Below, one piece after another: positions 1-8,667 of a DNA stretch of 64,000 bases (its first letter is position 1; the number at the start of each line of letters is the position of its first letter). The notes under the pieces are model-generated. The model was not told where the DNA came from. It saw nothing but the letters and a program-made list of their open reading frames with translations, and did not search any database. A program made the position numbers and the translations under genes. The DNA is from Candidatus Nitrosymbiomonas proteolyticus (GTDB lineage: Bacteria; Armatimonadota; Fimbriimonadia; Fimbriimonadales; Fimbriimonadaceae): assembly GCA_017347465.1 (NCBI GenBank), contig AP021858.1, positions 1,816,472 to 1,880,471 of the forward strand. The letters run 5' to 3'.

Positions 1-1153
1 CAAGGCGCAATGACCGAACCTCTTCGCCGACCTTGACTTGGACCTCGGGGTCCCCCAGGCCCAGACGCTGGGGAAAGACCATCGTTCGCAGATACCCGCC
101 CCAGGCCGCATCCGCATGAATCCAGAACGAGGGCTGATCTGCCTGTTCGCGGCGAGCGCGGAGGTCGAGTATCTGATCGACGGGATCGACCGCGCCTTCT
201 TCGGTTGAGCCTACGACGCAAACGACCGCGAGCACGTGGTCGCCCCGAGACTCCACTTCGTCAAGCTTGCGATCTAGGTCGATCACGTCCATCCGGAAGT
301 TCGAATCGACGGCGACCGGAACCATGTTGTTTCTGCCGAGGCCCAGAAGGTCGAGCGCTTTCAGGAGGCAGTAGTGTTGGCTCTCGGGCGCGAGGAGGAC
401 AGGTCTGCTGCCCAAGGCTTGCGTGATCGATCCGATTCCTGCTTGGGCAACGGTGAAGGGTGAGCCAAGGTACGCTTCGATCGCGCTTACGGTGGCCTCC
501 CGAGGGTTTTTCGACTGCGCGACGTAACTTTCGAACGACCGCTCGTACTCCCTTAGCGCTACGGCAGGACTCAAGCGGAGAAGCTCCTTGTCGCTCCTCT
601 TCTCCCACTCGCATTCGACCCCCAGCTTCTTGCACATATCGCGAGTCGCGTGCGGCAAGTACTTCACCGACCGGGCGACCCAAAGGGCCTCGAAGTTGGC
701 GACCGTGCCGCCGCTCGTCAGGTGCGCCCAGGATTCGTGCCCATGCCCCAGCATCCGAGCAATCATCCCGGCGACCTCGAGTTCGAGCCGGGTCGTGACC
801 GGCGCAGCCTCGGACGTCACGTTATTTGGGTTGAAGAGCATCCCAGCGAAGTAGCCCGCGATGCTGGGAAGGGTTTGCTCGGAGAGCATGTGGGCGAAGT
901 ATCTGGGGCTGTAGAACGGAAAGTCGCCCTTGAGTAGCGCGAGGAGCTCCATGAGTCGGTCTTCGAAGGCGTCTTGAAACTCCTCGTGTCCCCGCTTGGC
1001 CGCTGAGTCGATGACGACTCCGTCCTCAGGGAAGTAGTTTCTCCGCCAGTAATGGTAGTCCTCGAGGATGCGGCGAATCGTCGATTGGAACGCCTCGCCG
1101 TTCTCGGACTTTGGCCCAGCAAACCACGCGCAAAAAGGGTTGGACTCGCTCAT
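1..1153 (-). CDS. Pyridoxal-phosphate amino acid decarboxylase, tyrosine-decarboxylase-like (3' end outside window)
   Basis: Group II PLP-dependent decarboxylase, cut by the left edge: no stop codon is reached and about 384 residues are visible. The start is an ATG preceded by GGGAGG. The N-terminal part reads SENGEAFQ...YHYWRRNYFPED, close to what I remember of lactic acid bacterial tyrosine decarboxylase. The block VVGSTEEGAVDPVDQI and the PLP-aspartate motif HADAAWGG also match that family; the catalytic lysine would lie beyond the edge. The likely reaction is decarboxylation of an aromatic or acidic amino acid to an amine, but the substrate cannot be fixed from this part. It is divergent from gcvPB. 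Family assignment is firm, substrate is inference. Confidence 0.85.
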   Translation of the reverse strand, partial: MSESNPFCAWFAGPKSENGEAFQSTIRRILEDYHYWRRNYFPEDGVVIDSAAKRGHEEFQDAFEDRLMELLALLKGDFPFYSPRYFAHMLSEQTLPSIAGYFAGMLFNPNNVTSEAAPVTTRLELEVAGMIARMLGHGHESWAHLTSGGTVANFEALWVARSVKYLPHATRDMCKKLGVECEWEKRSDKELLRLSPAVALREYERSFESYVAQSKNPREATVSAIEAYLGSPFTVAQAGIGSITQALGSRPVLLAPESQHYCLLKALDLLGLGRNNMVPVAVDSNFRMDVIDLDRKLDEVESRGDHVLAVVCVVGSTEEGAVDPVDQILDLRARREQADQPSFWIHADAAWGGYLRTMVFPQRLGLGDPEVQVKVGEEVRSLRL

Positions 1154-1299
1154 GTCGCCTCCCCGCGAGTTTGGCCGATTGGCAGGGCGAATTGTCGAGA
1201 GCGGGTCTACCCAGTCGCAGCTTCGTTTGAATCTGAATCCGACCCCGGTTTGTCATGATTGTTCGAAGGGGCTCGCAGGTACACTGACTCTCACCTCAG

Positions 1300-2838
1300 A
1301 TGCCCACCAAACGCGTTCCTCGACCTCAATTGATCTTCGAAAAGTCCCGCGCCGGAAGAATCGGGTGCAATGTTCCTCAGTGCGACACGCCAGCGGTCGA
1401 ACTCAGCCAAGCGGTGGGGCGGACGCGGGAACACCTCGACCTGCCGGAAGTCTCGGAACTCGAGGTGATCCGGCACTTCACGAACCTGAGCCAGATCAAC
1501 TACGGGATCGACACGGGGTTTTATCCGCTAGGTTCTTGTACGATGAAGTACAACCCCAGGATCAACGAGCGCACGGCTGGACTCGCGGGTTTTACGCACC
1601 TTCATCCGCTCCAGCCTCTCCGCACGGCGCCGGGGATGTTGCGCGTGATCGCTGAGGTCCAGGACATTTTAGGCGAACTCACCGGCTTCCCGGCTCTTTC
1701 GATGCAGCCCGTAGCGGGCGCCCACGGCGAACAGACCTGCCTCATGATGATCCGCGCGTACCACGAATCCCGAGGCGAGGGACAACAAAGGAGGGTCGTA
1801 CTCATTCCGGACAGCGCTCACGGAACCAACCCCGCGTCCGCGGCAAGGTGCGGCTACGAGGTGCGCACGGTCCCCACCGATTCTGAGGGCATGGCCGACT
1901 TGGTGGCTCTCGAAGCGGCGCTGGACGAATCGGTCGCCGCGTTCATGGTCACCAACCCTTCGACCTTGGGGCTGTTCGAGAAGAACATTGCGAGGGTTTG
2001 TGAACTGGTCCATGCGGTAGGCGGGCAGGTGTTCTGCGACGGCGCGAACTTCAACGCGATGGTCGGAAAGAGTCGGCCCGGAGACCAAGGTTTCGACTGC
2101 ATGCACCTCAACCTCCACAAGACGTTTACCACTCCGCACGGAGGGGGAGGGCCCGGTTGCGGTGCGATCGGTGTGAAGGCGCACCTCGAACCGTTCTTGC
2201 CCGCGCCTTTCCTCCGCAGGGCCGCCCCTGGCGAATCTTCGAACGCCGGTAAGGAAGTCGTCGATGGAGTCGTCATCGACTTCCAGAGGCCTGCTTCGAT
2301 CGGCCGCGTATCCAGCTTCTGGGGGCAGTCGCTGATGGCGGTCCGGGCCTACACCTACCTCCTCGCGATGGGGAAGCGGTCGTTGCCTGCGGTCGCCGAT
2401 TATGCGGTTCTCAACGCGAACTACGTCCAAGCCCGATTGAAGGAGGTCCTTCCTCCGGCGCACGACGTGTATTGTATGCACGAGTGCGTACTGACGGCAG
2501 AAAAGTACAAGCGAGCGCACGGCGTTCGAGCCCTCGACATCAGCAAGAGACTGATCGATTACGGCTTCCATCCCCCCACCAACTACTTCCCGCTTATCGT
2601 GCCGGAGTGCCTCATGATCGAGCCGACCGAGACCGAATCGAAGCAGACTCTGGACGCTTTTTGCGACGCCCTGATCCAAATCTGTCGAGAAGCGGAGACC
2701 GAGCCCGACCTTCTGCACGACGCTCCGACGAGCCAGATCGTGGGTCGCTTGGATGAAACCAGGGCCGTAAAGGACTTGGACGTGAGATGGAAGAGGGTGG
2801 CCAGCCCTTCGGCAGAACGTGAGCCGGCCCAAGTCTGA
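1300..2838 (+). CDS. gcvPB: Glycine dehydrogenase (decarboxylating) subunit 2
   Basis: C-terminal half of the split P-protein of the glycine cleavage system, 512 residues. It decarboxylates glycine and passes the aminomethyl group to the lipoyl arm of GcvH. The N-terminus LIFEKSRAGRIG is typical of GcvPB, and the PLP lysine is K274 in HLNLHKTFTTPHGGGGPG. No gcvPA, gcvH or gcvT lies in this window, so the system is dispersed or lies outside. The next gene, a lipoyl-attachment enzyme, overlaps the 3' end by 20 nt, which fits joint expression because GcvH needs lipoate. No good ribosome binding site precedes the ATG; a TACACT -10-like box at 1280-1285 would give only a very short leader. Confidence 0.95.
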   Translation: MPTKRVPRPQLIFEKSRAGRIGCNVPQCDTPAVELSQAVGRTREHLDLPEVSELEVIRHFTNLSQINYGIDTGFYPLGSCTMKYNPRINERTAGLAGFTHLHPLQPLRTAPGMLRVIAEVQDILGELTGFPALSMQPVAGAHGEQTCLMMIRAYHESRGEGQQRRVVLIPDSAHGTNPASAARCGYEVRTVPTDSEGMADLVALEAALDESVAAFMVTNPSTLGLFEKNIARVCELVHAVGGQVFCDGANFNAMVGKSRPGDQGFDCMHLNLHKTFTTPHGGGGPGCGAIGVKAHLEPFLPAPFLRRAAPGESSNAGKEVVDGVVIDFQRPASIGRVSSFWGQSLMAVRAYTYLLAMGKRSLPAVADYAVLNANYVQARLKEVLPPAHDVYCMHECVLTAEKYKRAHGVRALDISKRLIDYGFHPPTNYFPLIVPECLMIEPTETESKQTLDAFCDALIQICREAETEPDLLHDAPTSQIVGRLDETRAVKDLDVRWKRVASPSAEREPAQV

Positions 2839-3532
2839 CGGCGGCGCGGCCCGAGCCGATCGGAGCGCAGAAGTTCGGGTGATTCGGGACGGCGTCCATG
2901 ATGGGCCGGAGAACATGGAGCGCGACCGAGCGTTACTTTTGGAGCTTTCCCGTTGGGGTGTCGCCGCAAGGGTGTATGGCTGGGCGGCGCCTTGGGTGAG
3001 TCTTGGCCGCTTTCAGAATCCCCACCGAGACCTAAAGGCGGACTGTTGCGTTCCTTGGGTCTTGAGGCCAACGGGTGGGAAGGCCGTTTTGCACGGACAC
3101 GATGTGACGGTGGGCCTCGCCGCGCGATTGGACTGGGTCGAGTCCATTTCAGGCTCACGGGGACTGCGGGCGAGCTATCGCACTCTCGCCAGACGCCTTG
3201 CGGGGGCGCTGACGAACTGCGGATTGCCCGCCATCTTGGCAGAAGACCGGGCATTGGGGGCATCGATAGGAGGCGGCGCGCCAAACATTGCGGACTGCTT
3301 CGCCGCAACTTCGCCGAACGACATTACCGACCCTTCCACGGGATTGAAGGTATGCGGTTGCGCGCTCCGGCTGACGCAGGATGCGGTGCTCTTGCAGGCG
3401 AGCATTCCGTCCGGGCCGCCGCGCGTCGACCCGGCGCTCGTTTTCGAAGGCCCTACGACCTCCTACTACTCGGAGTGGGACAGCGTCCGGTTTGCAGATG
3501 CGCTCACAGAAACCCTCGCAGGGATTCTGTGA
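2819..3532 (+). CDS. Lipoate-protein ligase / octanoyltransferase family (LplA/LipM-like)
   Basis: BPL/LPL catalytic-domain protein, up to 237 residues, that attaches lipoate or octanoate to lipoyl domains such as GcvH. Visible motifs are ENMERDRALL near the N-terminus, RPTGGKAVLHGHDVT (residues 83-97) and GLKVCGCALR with the likely catalytic lysine K177. The frame opens at a GTG inside gcvPB. An internal GTG at 2879 (residue 21), with GGAG about 14 nt upstream, is an equally good start because family members usually begin just before the ENM motif. Translational coupling to gcvPB is likely. Sequence alone does not separate a lipoate ligase from an octanoyltransferase. Confidence 0.85.
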   Translation: MSRPKSDGGAARADRSAEVRVIRDGVHDGPENMERDRALLLELSRWGVAARVYGWAAPWVSLGRFQNPHRDLKADCCVPWVLRPTGGKAVLHGHDVTVGLAARLDWVESISGSRGLRASYRTLARRLAGALTNCGLPAILAEDRALGASIGGGAPNIADCFAATSPNDITDPSTGLKVCGCALRLTQDAVLLQASIPSGPPRVDPALVFEGPTTSYYSEWDSVRFADALTETLAGIL

Positions 3533-3943
3533 CTACATTTCGGCCCACCGATCGAGCGGAAACGGTGGCGCGGAGAGGGGCCGGACGGCGAGCGACAGAA
3601 GGACAAGGCCTGAGTCGTCAGCGGCAATGCGGTTCGACGAAAGGGAACCGCACTCCGTGCACCGGTGAATGATTGCCCACTCGCCCCCGGACCGGACCCA
3701 GACGGCGATGGGTTCCATGAGCGCGCCGCAATCGGAGGATCGGTCCCCCGGAGTCGCGTCGAGGTGCATTGAATACAGGCATGCCGGGCAGTGGTTGCGG
3801 TGCCGTGTGCCTGCTCCCATCGGCTCTACGGCCTTCCCGCAATTCCCACATCGGAATCCTTCGGGCGCGGAGGAGCGGCCGAGTCGGCCTGGACGACGAG
3901 TTTTCTTAGCGATTGGCTGAATGTGCGTATGCCTTGGTTTCAA
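3533..3943 (-). CDS. RNHCP domain protein (zinc-ribbon-like)
   Basis: Small RNHCP-family protein. The diagnostic block FRCGNCGKAVEP...TRHRNHCPACLYSMH is followed by PGDRSSDCGALMEPI and HRCTECGSLSSNRIAADD. The paired CxxC motifs suggest zinc binding; the cellular role of the family is not established. The start is uncertain because the frame has only TTG candidates. I chose the TTG at 3941-3943, which follows AAGAGAG at about 6 nt spacing; a second TTG at 4022-4024 would add 27 residues. The stop abuts the stop of the convergent lipoyl-attachment gene with no gap. Confidence 0.8.
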   Translation of the reverse strand: MKPRHTHIQPIAKKTRRPGRLGRSSAPEGFRCGNCGKAVEPMGAGTRHRNHCPACLYSMHLDATPGDRSSDCGALMEPIAVWVRSGGEWAIIHRCTECGSLSSNRIAADDSGLVLLSLAVRPLSAPPFPLDRWAEM

Positions 3944-4162
3944 GCGAATCTCTCTTGGACGATGCGCAGCAAACTGCGCGGCGAGGGCCCATAAGGCGGG
4001 CCGAGCAGGAAGAGAGGGCGCCAACGAGCGCTACGAACTCGCTCGTATCCAACGCGTCGTCAGCCGACAGCGAGTTCGGAGGCTCGGGCGATCGGGAACG
4101 CAGCTTTCGTAGTCATCAAGCACCTCCGATGAGAATTCGCTGCAACGATACCCCATGAAACC

Positions 4163-4197
4163 GAAAGCGCCGCGATCCGTGAGACCGTGGCGCTTTC
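4163..4197 (-). terminator. Hairpin downstream of the sigma factor gene
   Basis: A perfect 9-bp inverted repeat, GAAAGCGCC and GGCGCTTTC, lies just after the sigma factor stop on the minus strand, with a 17-nt loop region. There is no strong U-tract, so this is either a weak intrinsic terminator or a transcript-end stabiliser. Confidence 0.55.
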
Positions 4198-4219
4198 TAT
4201 CCCCTGTTTCGGAACGGAA

Positions 4220-5293
4220 TTAGGTGTTGGGACTCGGGGTCAGGGTGAACCCCTGAGCCGCGAGTTCTTGCCCGATGTGACGGAGCTTCTTCATCGCCCT
4301 CAATTCGATTTGCCGAACTCGCTCACGAGTGACGTTGAGTTCCGAACCGACCTCTTCAAGGGTGCGCGCTCGGCCGTCGTCGAGCCCAAACCGGAGCCTA
4401 ACAACGTCCCGCTCCCGGGAGGTGAGCCGCCCGAGGATGCCGTCGATCTCTTCCCGTCGAATCAGGTTCCACGTCACGTCGGTTGGCGTGGGCATGTTTT
4501 GCGACTGCACAAAGTCGCCGATCGAGGAGTTATCCTTCTCACCAACTGGAGTTTCGAGCGAGATCGGCTCGATGGCCACGCGCATCATCTCACGAACTCG
4601 ATCGACCGACAGCCCCACCTCGCGCGCGATCTCGTCCTCGGTTGCCTCGCGCTGATGCTCCTGCTGAAGTCGGCTCGCGGTCTTGACGACCTTGTTAATC
4701 AGCTCAGCGACGTACACCGGAATTCGAATCGTGCGCCCTTGGTTGATGATCGCCCTGGCGATGGCGCGGCGGATCCACCACGTCGCGTAAGTGCTGAAGC
4801 GGAATCCCTTGCGCCAATCGAACTTCTCGACGGCGCGAATGAGGCCGAGGTTGCCTTCTTGAATCAGGTCCGCCAATGGAATACCTCGGGCGTTGTACTT
4901 CTTCGCAATGCTGACGACGAGCCTCAGGTTGGACTCAATCAGAATACGCTTGGCAGTCATGTCGCCTTGCTGGACGCGGCGGGCGAGATCGACCTCCTGC
5001 TCCGGCGTCAGCAATTGGGCGCGGCGAGTTTGCCGCATCCACATCTCAAGCTCTTCGCTATCGTCGTGTTCCGGCTGCTCTTCCGCCTCCTCGGCTTCCT
5101 CGTCGCCGGCCTCGATATCGATCAGATCGTCATCGGCCGGTTCCGTCGAAAAGTCTTCGACAGCACGGCGCAGCCCGGGATCGGCATAGGTCGATCGACC
5201 GGGAGTCCTGACCGTGATTGCTCGCCCCCTCCGGGGCTGCGTTACTGCGCCATGTTCGGCAGGCATCCTGCTGGTTTTTTCCTCCAAGTTCAA
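4220..5293 (-). CDS. rpoD: Primary RNA polymerase sigma factor (sigma-70 group 1, RpoD/SigA type)
   Basis: Housekeeping sigma factor of 357 residues. An acidic, low-complexity N-terminus (about residues 45-85, rich in E and D) replaces a full region 1.1. Region 1.2 is [10 protein letters not shown]; region 2 contains [20 protein letters not shown] and [13 protein letters not shown], the core-binding and -10-recognising helices. Region 4 ends in a helix-turn-helix, [19 protein letters not shown], which contacts the -35 box. This predicts TTGACA/TATAAT-type promoters, and such boxes are seen repeatedly in this window. The frame opens at TTG; an ATG at 5264-5266 (residue 10) is an alternative start, though GGAGG is 14 nt from it. 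Confidence 0.93.
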   Translation of the reverse strand: MNLEEKTSRMPAEHGAVTQPRRGRAITVRTPGRSTYADPGLRRAVEDFSTEPADDDLIDIEAGDEEAEEAEEQPEHDDSEELEMWMRQTRRAQLLTPEQEVDLARRVQQGDMTAKRILIESNLRLVVSIAKKYNARGIPLADLIQEGNLGLIRAVEKFDWRKGFRFSTYATWWIRRAIARAIINQGRTIRIPVYVAELINKVVKTASRLQQEHQREATEDEIAREVGLSVDRVREMMRVAIEPISLETPVGEKDNSSIGDFVQSQNMPTPTDVTWNLIRREEIDGILGRLTSRERDVVRLRFGLDDGRARTLEEVGSELNVTRERVRQIELRAMKKLRHIGQELAAQGFTLTPSPNT

Positions 5294-5411
5294 TTTGCTC
5301 TAATAGACTCGATTTGTTTCTGCGGACTACTGATTTTGAAACCGGGCGCCTTGGGCCGAAACGAGCGATGTTTTCAGTCGGATCGGGGTAATCTCGCCAG
5401 GATTCCGCATT

Positions 5412-5440
5412 ACGGTAACATAGGCCGCCATTGTTGTCAA
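5412..5440 (-). promoter_or_regulatory. Sigma-70 promoter of rpoD
   Basis: On the minus strand a consensus -35 TTGACA (5435-5440) is followed by a 17-nt spacer and TACCGT (5412-5417). Transcription would start near 5405 and leave a leader of about 110-140 nt before rpoD. Confidence 0.75.
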
Positions 5441-5547
5441 GAGCGGGCGCGCGCTTTTTCGTTGCCGCTCGCAAGCTCTGGTGCGGAATTCGTTGCTGCC
5501 CGCACCCTATTACGGACGCGAAAAAAGACGGCTTCCGTTGCAAGTTT

Positions 5548-6627
5548 CTACAACGCAAGCTCGCGCAAAGTTCCTACAGACTCCTTTACTGCCAACCCGA
5601 GCGCCGCGGAAGCGTCGTCGGTATTCCGGCGGCCAAAGCTGATCCGAATTGTACCTCGTGACCAAGCGGGATCCGAATGGAGCGCGGTAACGACCGACGG
5701 CTCCTCATGGGAACTCGACTTGCACGCTGAGGCCGCGCTGACGGCAAATCCCCTCCGATCTAAGTCCAAAACGAGCGTTTCACCCTCGATTCCCCAGAAG
5801 CTGAGGCTTAGAATGAATGGGGAGCAATCCTCGCCTCCATTGACCGTCAAATCCGGTACTTCGCTCAGTTGCTCTAGGACTATGTGCCTGAGGCGAAGGG
5901 CATGGTCTCGGTCCCTCGACATGCGCGCGCGGCACACTTCGGCGGCTCGTCCAAGGCCCACGATTCCCGGCACGTTGAGGGTACCGGAGCGGAACCCGCT
6001 TTCTTGTCCTCCCCCTTCGATGAGGGGCTCGAATTCCGATCCCGATCGCACGTAGAGCGCGCCGACGCCTTTAGGGCCGTACATCTTGTGCGAGCTGAAC
6101 GCCGCATATTCAAAGGCGGAATTCTGGAAGTCAGCGTCGAGCTTGCCGACAAGCTGCGTCGCGTCGCAATGAAGCGCCCCGCAGGACCTTCGCAACGGAG
6201 GCAAATCAAACACCGCGCCCATTTCGTTGTTCACGGCCATGCAAGCGATGGCGCGAACCCCGGACTCGGGAGGAACCAGCTTCGTCCCCTTGTTCGACAA
6301 CATGCTAGCGCCTCGATTGCAGGCGGGTACGCGAACGGAGCTGTGCTCGAAGGGGCTGATGAACTCGGGGCGGAGGAAGCGGATGACCGTGTTGTTCGCT
6401 TCGGAAGCGCCTGAGGTGAACACGATCTCGGAAGGGAACTCGGCGCCGACCAAGAGCGCGACTTGCTCACGCGCCGCTTCGACGGCCTTCCGCGCCTTCA
6501 GGCCAAGGGCATGAATCGAGTGCGCGTTGCCCGCCTCCTCTTGGAGAAACGGCAACATCGCCTCAAGCACCGCTGGGTCGACCGGCGTCGACGCGGCATG
6601 ATCGAAGTAGCGCTCTAACGGGTGCAT
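5548..6627 (-). CDS. Cysteine desulfurase family protein (NifS/IscS-like)
   Basis: Class V aminotransferase-fold PLP enzyme of 359 residues that removes sulfur from cysteine for Fe-S clusters or thiolation. The N-terminus YFDHAASTPV is typical. The PLP lysine is K181 in SSHKMYGPKG, and the active-site cysteine is C302 in SAASACKSSSHEEPS, so it looks catalytically intact. It lies 69 nt downstream of sucD on the same strand. The gap holds an inverted repeat, AAACTG-N6-CAGTTT, near 6640-6660. No iscU or sufU gene is adjacent, so its sulfur acceptor is unknown. Confidence 0.9.
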   Translation of the reverse strand: MHPLERYFDHAASTPVDPAVLEAMLPFLQEEAGNAHSIHALGLKARKAVEAAREQVALLVGAEFPSEIVFTSGASEANNTVIRFLRPEFISPFEHSSVRVPACNRGASMLSNKGTKLVPPESGVRAIACMAVNNEMGAVFDLPPLRRSCGALHCDATQLVGKLDADFQNSAFEYAAFSSHKMYGPKGVGALYVRSGSEFEPLIEGGGQESGFRSGTLNVPGIVGLGRAAEVCRARMSRDRDHALRLRHIVLEQLSEVPDLTVNGGEDCSPFILSLSFWGIEGETLVLDLDRRGFAVSAASACKSSSHEEPSVVTALHSDPAWSRGTIRISFGRRNTDDASAALGLAVKESVGTLRELAL

Positions 6628-6696
6628 GTCAATCTGTACGAAACTGTGGTTTCAGTTTAGCCAAACCCGCGCAGCTTTGCAAAGGCTCTTTAGGCC

Positions 6697-7584
6697 CTAC
6701 CGAACCGCCGGAGCGCCGCGAAGCGCCTCTTGCACCAATCCAGGCACTTCCGATGTGCGGTCCGCAACGGGGACTCCGGCTGATTGAAGTGCAGCCACTT
6801 TCGACTCTGGAGTGCCACGACCTTGCGATATGATCGCTCCCGCATGGCCCATTCGCTTTCCGGGCGGCGCCGTTCGGCCGCTGATGAACGCCACAACTGG
6901 CTTCGACATGGTCCTGATGAACTCGGCGGCAGCTTCCTCGTCCGAGCCGCCGATTTCGCCCACGAGTACGACGGCTTCCGTTTCCGAGTCGTTTTCGAAC
7001 GCTTCAAGGACATCGACGAAGCGAAGTCCGGGGATTGGGTCGCCGCCGATTCCGACGCACGTGGTTTGTCCCAGCCCTGCTCGGGTCAGTTCCCAGACGA
7101 TTTCGTAGGTGAGGGTGCCGCTCCGGCTGACGAGTCCTACCGGCCCCGGCTGAAAGATATTGCCGGGCATGATTCCGATCTTGCACTTGCCCGGAGAGAT
7201 AATGCCGGCGCAGTTGCCGCCAAGCAGGAGCGATCTCGACTCACGCTTCAGTTTCGCGTTGACGCGCACCATGTCGTGGGCGGGCACCCCTTCCGTGATG
7301 AGGGTGATGAAGGGGATCCCGGCGTCCGCGCATTCGATCACGGAATCCGCCGCGAAAGGGGCGGGAACGAAAATCACTGCGGAGTTGGCGTCAGTCGCAG
7401 AAACTGCGTCTCGCACCGTATCGAAGACGGGCAAGCCCAAGTGCTCAGAGCCCGCCTTGCCGGGTGTAACGCCCGCAACGACCTTGGTGCCGTATTCGAG
7501 CATTTGCTGAGTGTGAAAGGAGCCTTCGCGGCCCGTCATTCCGGCCACTACAACCCGTGTGGAATCGTCTACATAGATGGACAT
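6697..7584 (-). CDS. sucD: Succinyl-CoA ligase (ADP-forming) alpha subunit
   Basis: Alpha subunit of the TCA-cycle enzyme that converts succinyl-CoA to succinate with ATP or GTP formation, 295 residues from the chosen start. The CoA-binding Rossmann domain is at the N-terminus ([14 protein letters not shown]), and the phosphohistidine is H247 in [11 protein letters not shown]. The reading frame is open upstream, but the ATG at 7582-7584 ([10 protein letters not shown]) matches the family N-terminus. The beta subunit sucC is not in the window, which is unusual because sucCD are normally adjacent. The gene is divergent from the c-di-AMP riboswitch leader. Confidence 0.93.
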   Translation of the reverse strand: MSIYVDDSTRVVVAGMTGREGSFHTQQMLEYGTKVVAGVTPGKAGSEHLGLPVFDTVRDAVSATDANSAVIFVPAPFAADSVIECADAGIPFITLITEGVPAHDMVRVNAKLKRESRSLLLGGNCAGIISPGKCKIGIMPGNIFQPGPVGLVSRSGTLTYEIVWELTRAGLGQTTCVGIGGDPIPGLRFVDVLEAFENDSETEAVVLVGEIGGSDEEAAAEFIRTMSKPVVAFISGRTAPPGKRMGHAGAIISQGRGTPESKVAALQSAGVPVADRTSEVPGLVQEALRGAPAVR

Positions 7585-7737
7585 GGCTGTTGGAGGACCC
7601 TTGGAGGAAGGAAACGCCCTGCTCTCGGACCCGTTCCATGATACTCGGGATTCGCGAGACGAGGTTGGCTCGGGCAAAGCGAGGAAACACGGCGAAAAAA
7701 GGCTTCGAGCGGGAACTCTTTGAGGGGCAAGTTCATC

Positions 7738-7743
7738 TATAAT
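7738..7743 (+). promoter_or_regulatory. -10 box just upstream of the c-di-AMP riboswitch
   Basis: A perfect TATAAT sits 4-6 nt before the first riboswitch stem, so transcription would begin at the aptamer's 5' edge. No convincing -35 hexamer occurs at 16-18 nt; TTGAGG at 7720-7725 is too close. Confidence 0.55.
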
Positions 7744-7747
7744 GGTA

Positions 7748-7885
7748 AGGCTGCAAAGCTAATCGTCGAGTCCGTCCAGCAGGGCGGAGCGGGGGACCCG
7801 GTCCATGGGGGTGAAAGGACGAGCTTAATTCGTCCAAGGGTAGCTCTTGGCCCGAACCCGACAGCTAACCCCGTAGACGCAGCGA
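7748..7885 (+). ncRNA. Cyclic di-AMP riboswitch (ydaO/yuaA class)
   Basis: The conserved order of ydaO-class elements is present. The segments are GCGGGGGACCC (ending 7799), GGGGGTGAA (7807-7815), AAGGGTAGCTC (7836-7846) and CCCGAACCCGACAGCTAACC with the following CCGTAGACG (7851-7879). The P1 stem closes with GCTGC (7750-7754) and GCAGC (7879-7883). A hairpin-forming helix with the loop CTTAAT lies between. Known members bind c-di-AMP, usually switching off osmolyte, potassium or cell-wall genes. The element faces the small membrane gene at 8247 and then rpoB. Class identification is from recalled consensus; a covariance-model search would confirm it. Confidence 0.85.
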
Positions 7886-8066
7886 GAGTCGCGTAGATTC
7901 CGCAGGAGCGTCGACGGCGTGCGAATGCGCGCGCGTCGATGTAGGGGACGGAGCGGGGCTCGCATTTGTGGCCACAGGGAAGGGCGCGCCAAGGCGGTTG
8001 GATCGGGCAACGATGGTGTTGCAGATCGGGCCGGCCAGGCAAGCTTGACCCAGCACCTCCTGTAAC

Positions 8067-8104
8067 AGGGGTCCCTCGTTTCTCCCGGGGGACCCTTCTC
8101 TGCT
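8067..8104 (+). terminator. Intrinsic terminator in the riboswitch leader
   Basis: AGGGGTCCC (8067-8075) pairs with GGGACCCTT (8089-8097), a 9-bp stem with one G-U pair, followed by the pyrimidine-rich TCTCTGCTTCC. It lies about 180 nt after the aptamer and 150 nt before the next start codon, so it is probably the expression platform. The 180 nt between aptamer and terminator hold further hairpins (for example CGACGGCG with CGCGCGTCG near 7920) but no credible reading frame. Confidence 0.65.
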
Positions 8105-8246
8105 TCCTAAGCTTGGGAGGCTCCTCATCGGGTCTTTCGTCCAGAATCGAAGAGCGTTTGAATCCTGCGGCGCGACTTATCGTATCCTTATCGTTGCTGG
8201 AGGGCATTAGGACTTTTGGCGCCGACGCCCCCCTCAGGAATCAACC

Positions 8247-8552
8247 ATGGCCAACCTACACCTTGCCGCGTTCGGACCGGAGACACTCGCGCTTTTGATC
8301 CCGATCACCGCCCTGCTCATTCCGATCGTGGCGATCCTCGTTCGGCATCAGCAAAAGATGGCGGAGATCATTCATTCAAGCCCCAAGTTCGACCCCGGTC
8401 TGAACGCGCAAATCGACTCGCTCCGAAGAGAAATCCTCGAACTCAGGCGACTTGTCCATCAGCAGACCATCGACATGGACTCGCTCAAATCGTTAACCGG
8501 CGGGCGAAATGACGTTGTCCGGAGCGAAGAGACTCGCGCGCCCAATGGGTAG
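8247..8552 (+). CDS. Small membrane protein with a coiled coil (PspB-like architecture)
   Basis: 101 residues: a single transmembrane segment (ETLALLIPITALLIPIVAIL, about residues 11-30), then a charged helix predicted to form a coiled coil (QIDSLRREILELRRLVHQQT, about residues 52-71). This is the layout of PspB-like proteins, but sequence similarity is weak and no function is claimed. AGGAA precedes the ATG. It is the first gene after the c-di-AMP riboswitch and its terminator, so it is the most direct candidate target. A role in envelope or osmotic stress would be an inference from that context only. Confidence 0.7.
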   Translation: MANLHLAAFGPETLALLIPITALLIPIVAILVRHQQKMAEIIHSSPKFDPGLNAQIDSLRREILELRRLVHQQTIDMDSLKSLTGGRNDVVRSEETRAPNG

Positions 8553-8606
8553 GCGAGCGGGGGAGGACGGAAGGGGCGAAATCGTCCCAAAATCCTTCGG
8601 TTTAGG

Positions 8607-8637
8607 TTGACAAAGGGAGGCAGTCAAAGGGTAGTAT
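8607..8637 (+). promoter_or_regulatory. Promoter of rpoB
   Basis: TTGACA (8607-8612), a 19-nt spacer and TAGTAT (8632-8637), about 30 nt before the rpoB start. It would let rpoB be transcribed independently of the riboswitch. The spacer is slightly long. Confidence 0.6.
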
Positions 8638-8667
8638 CTCCGTTCGCGCAAACTTCCGGAGGCGTGG

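Noticed and set aside
4187-6055. 622-codon plus-strand frame
   Set aside because: It lies antisense to the sigma factor and cysteine desulfurase genes, and its product has no domain. It reflects GC codon bias on the opposite strand.
7966-8298. 110-codon plus-strand frame after the riboswitch
   Set aside because: It runs through the terminator hairpin, has no ribosome binding site and has random composition.
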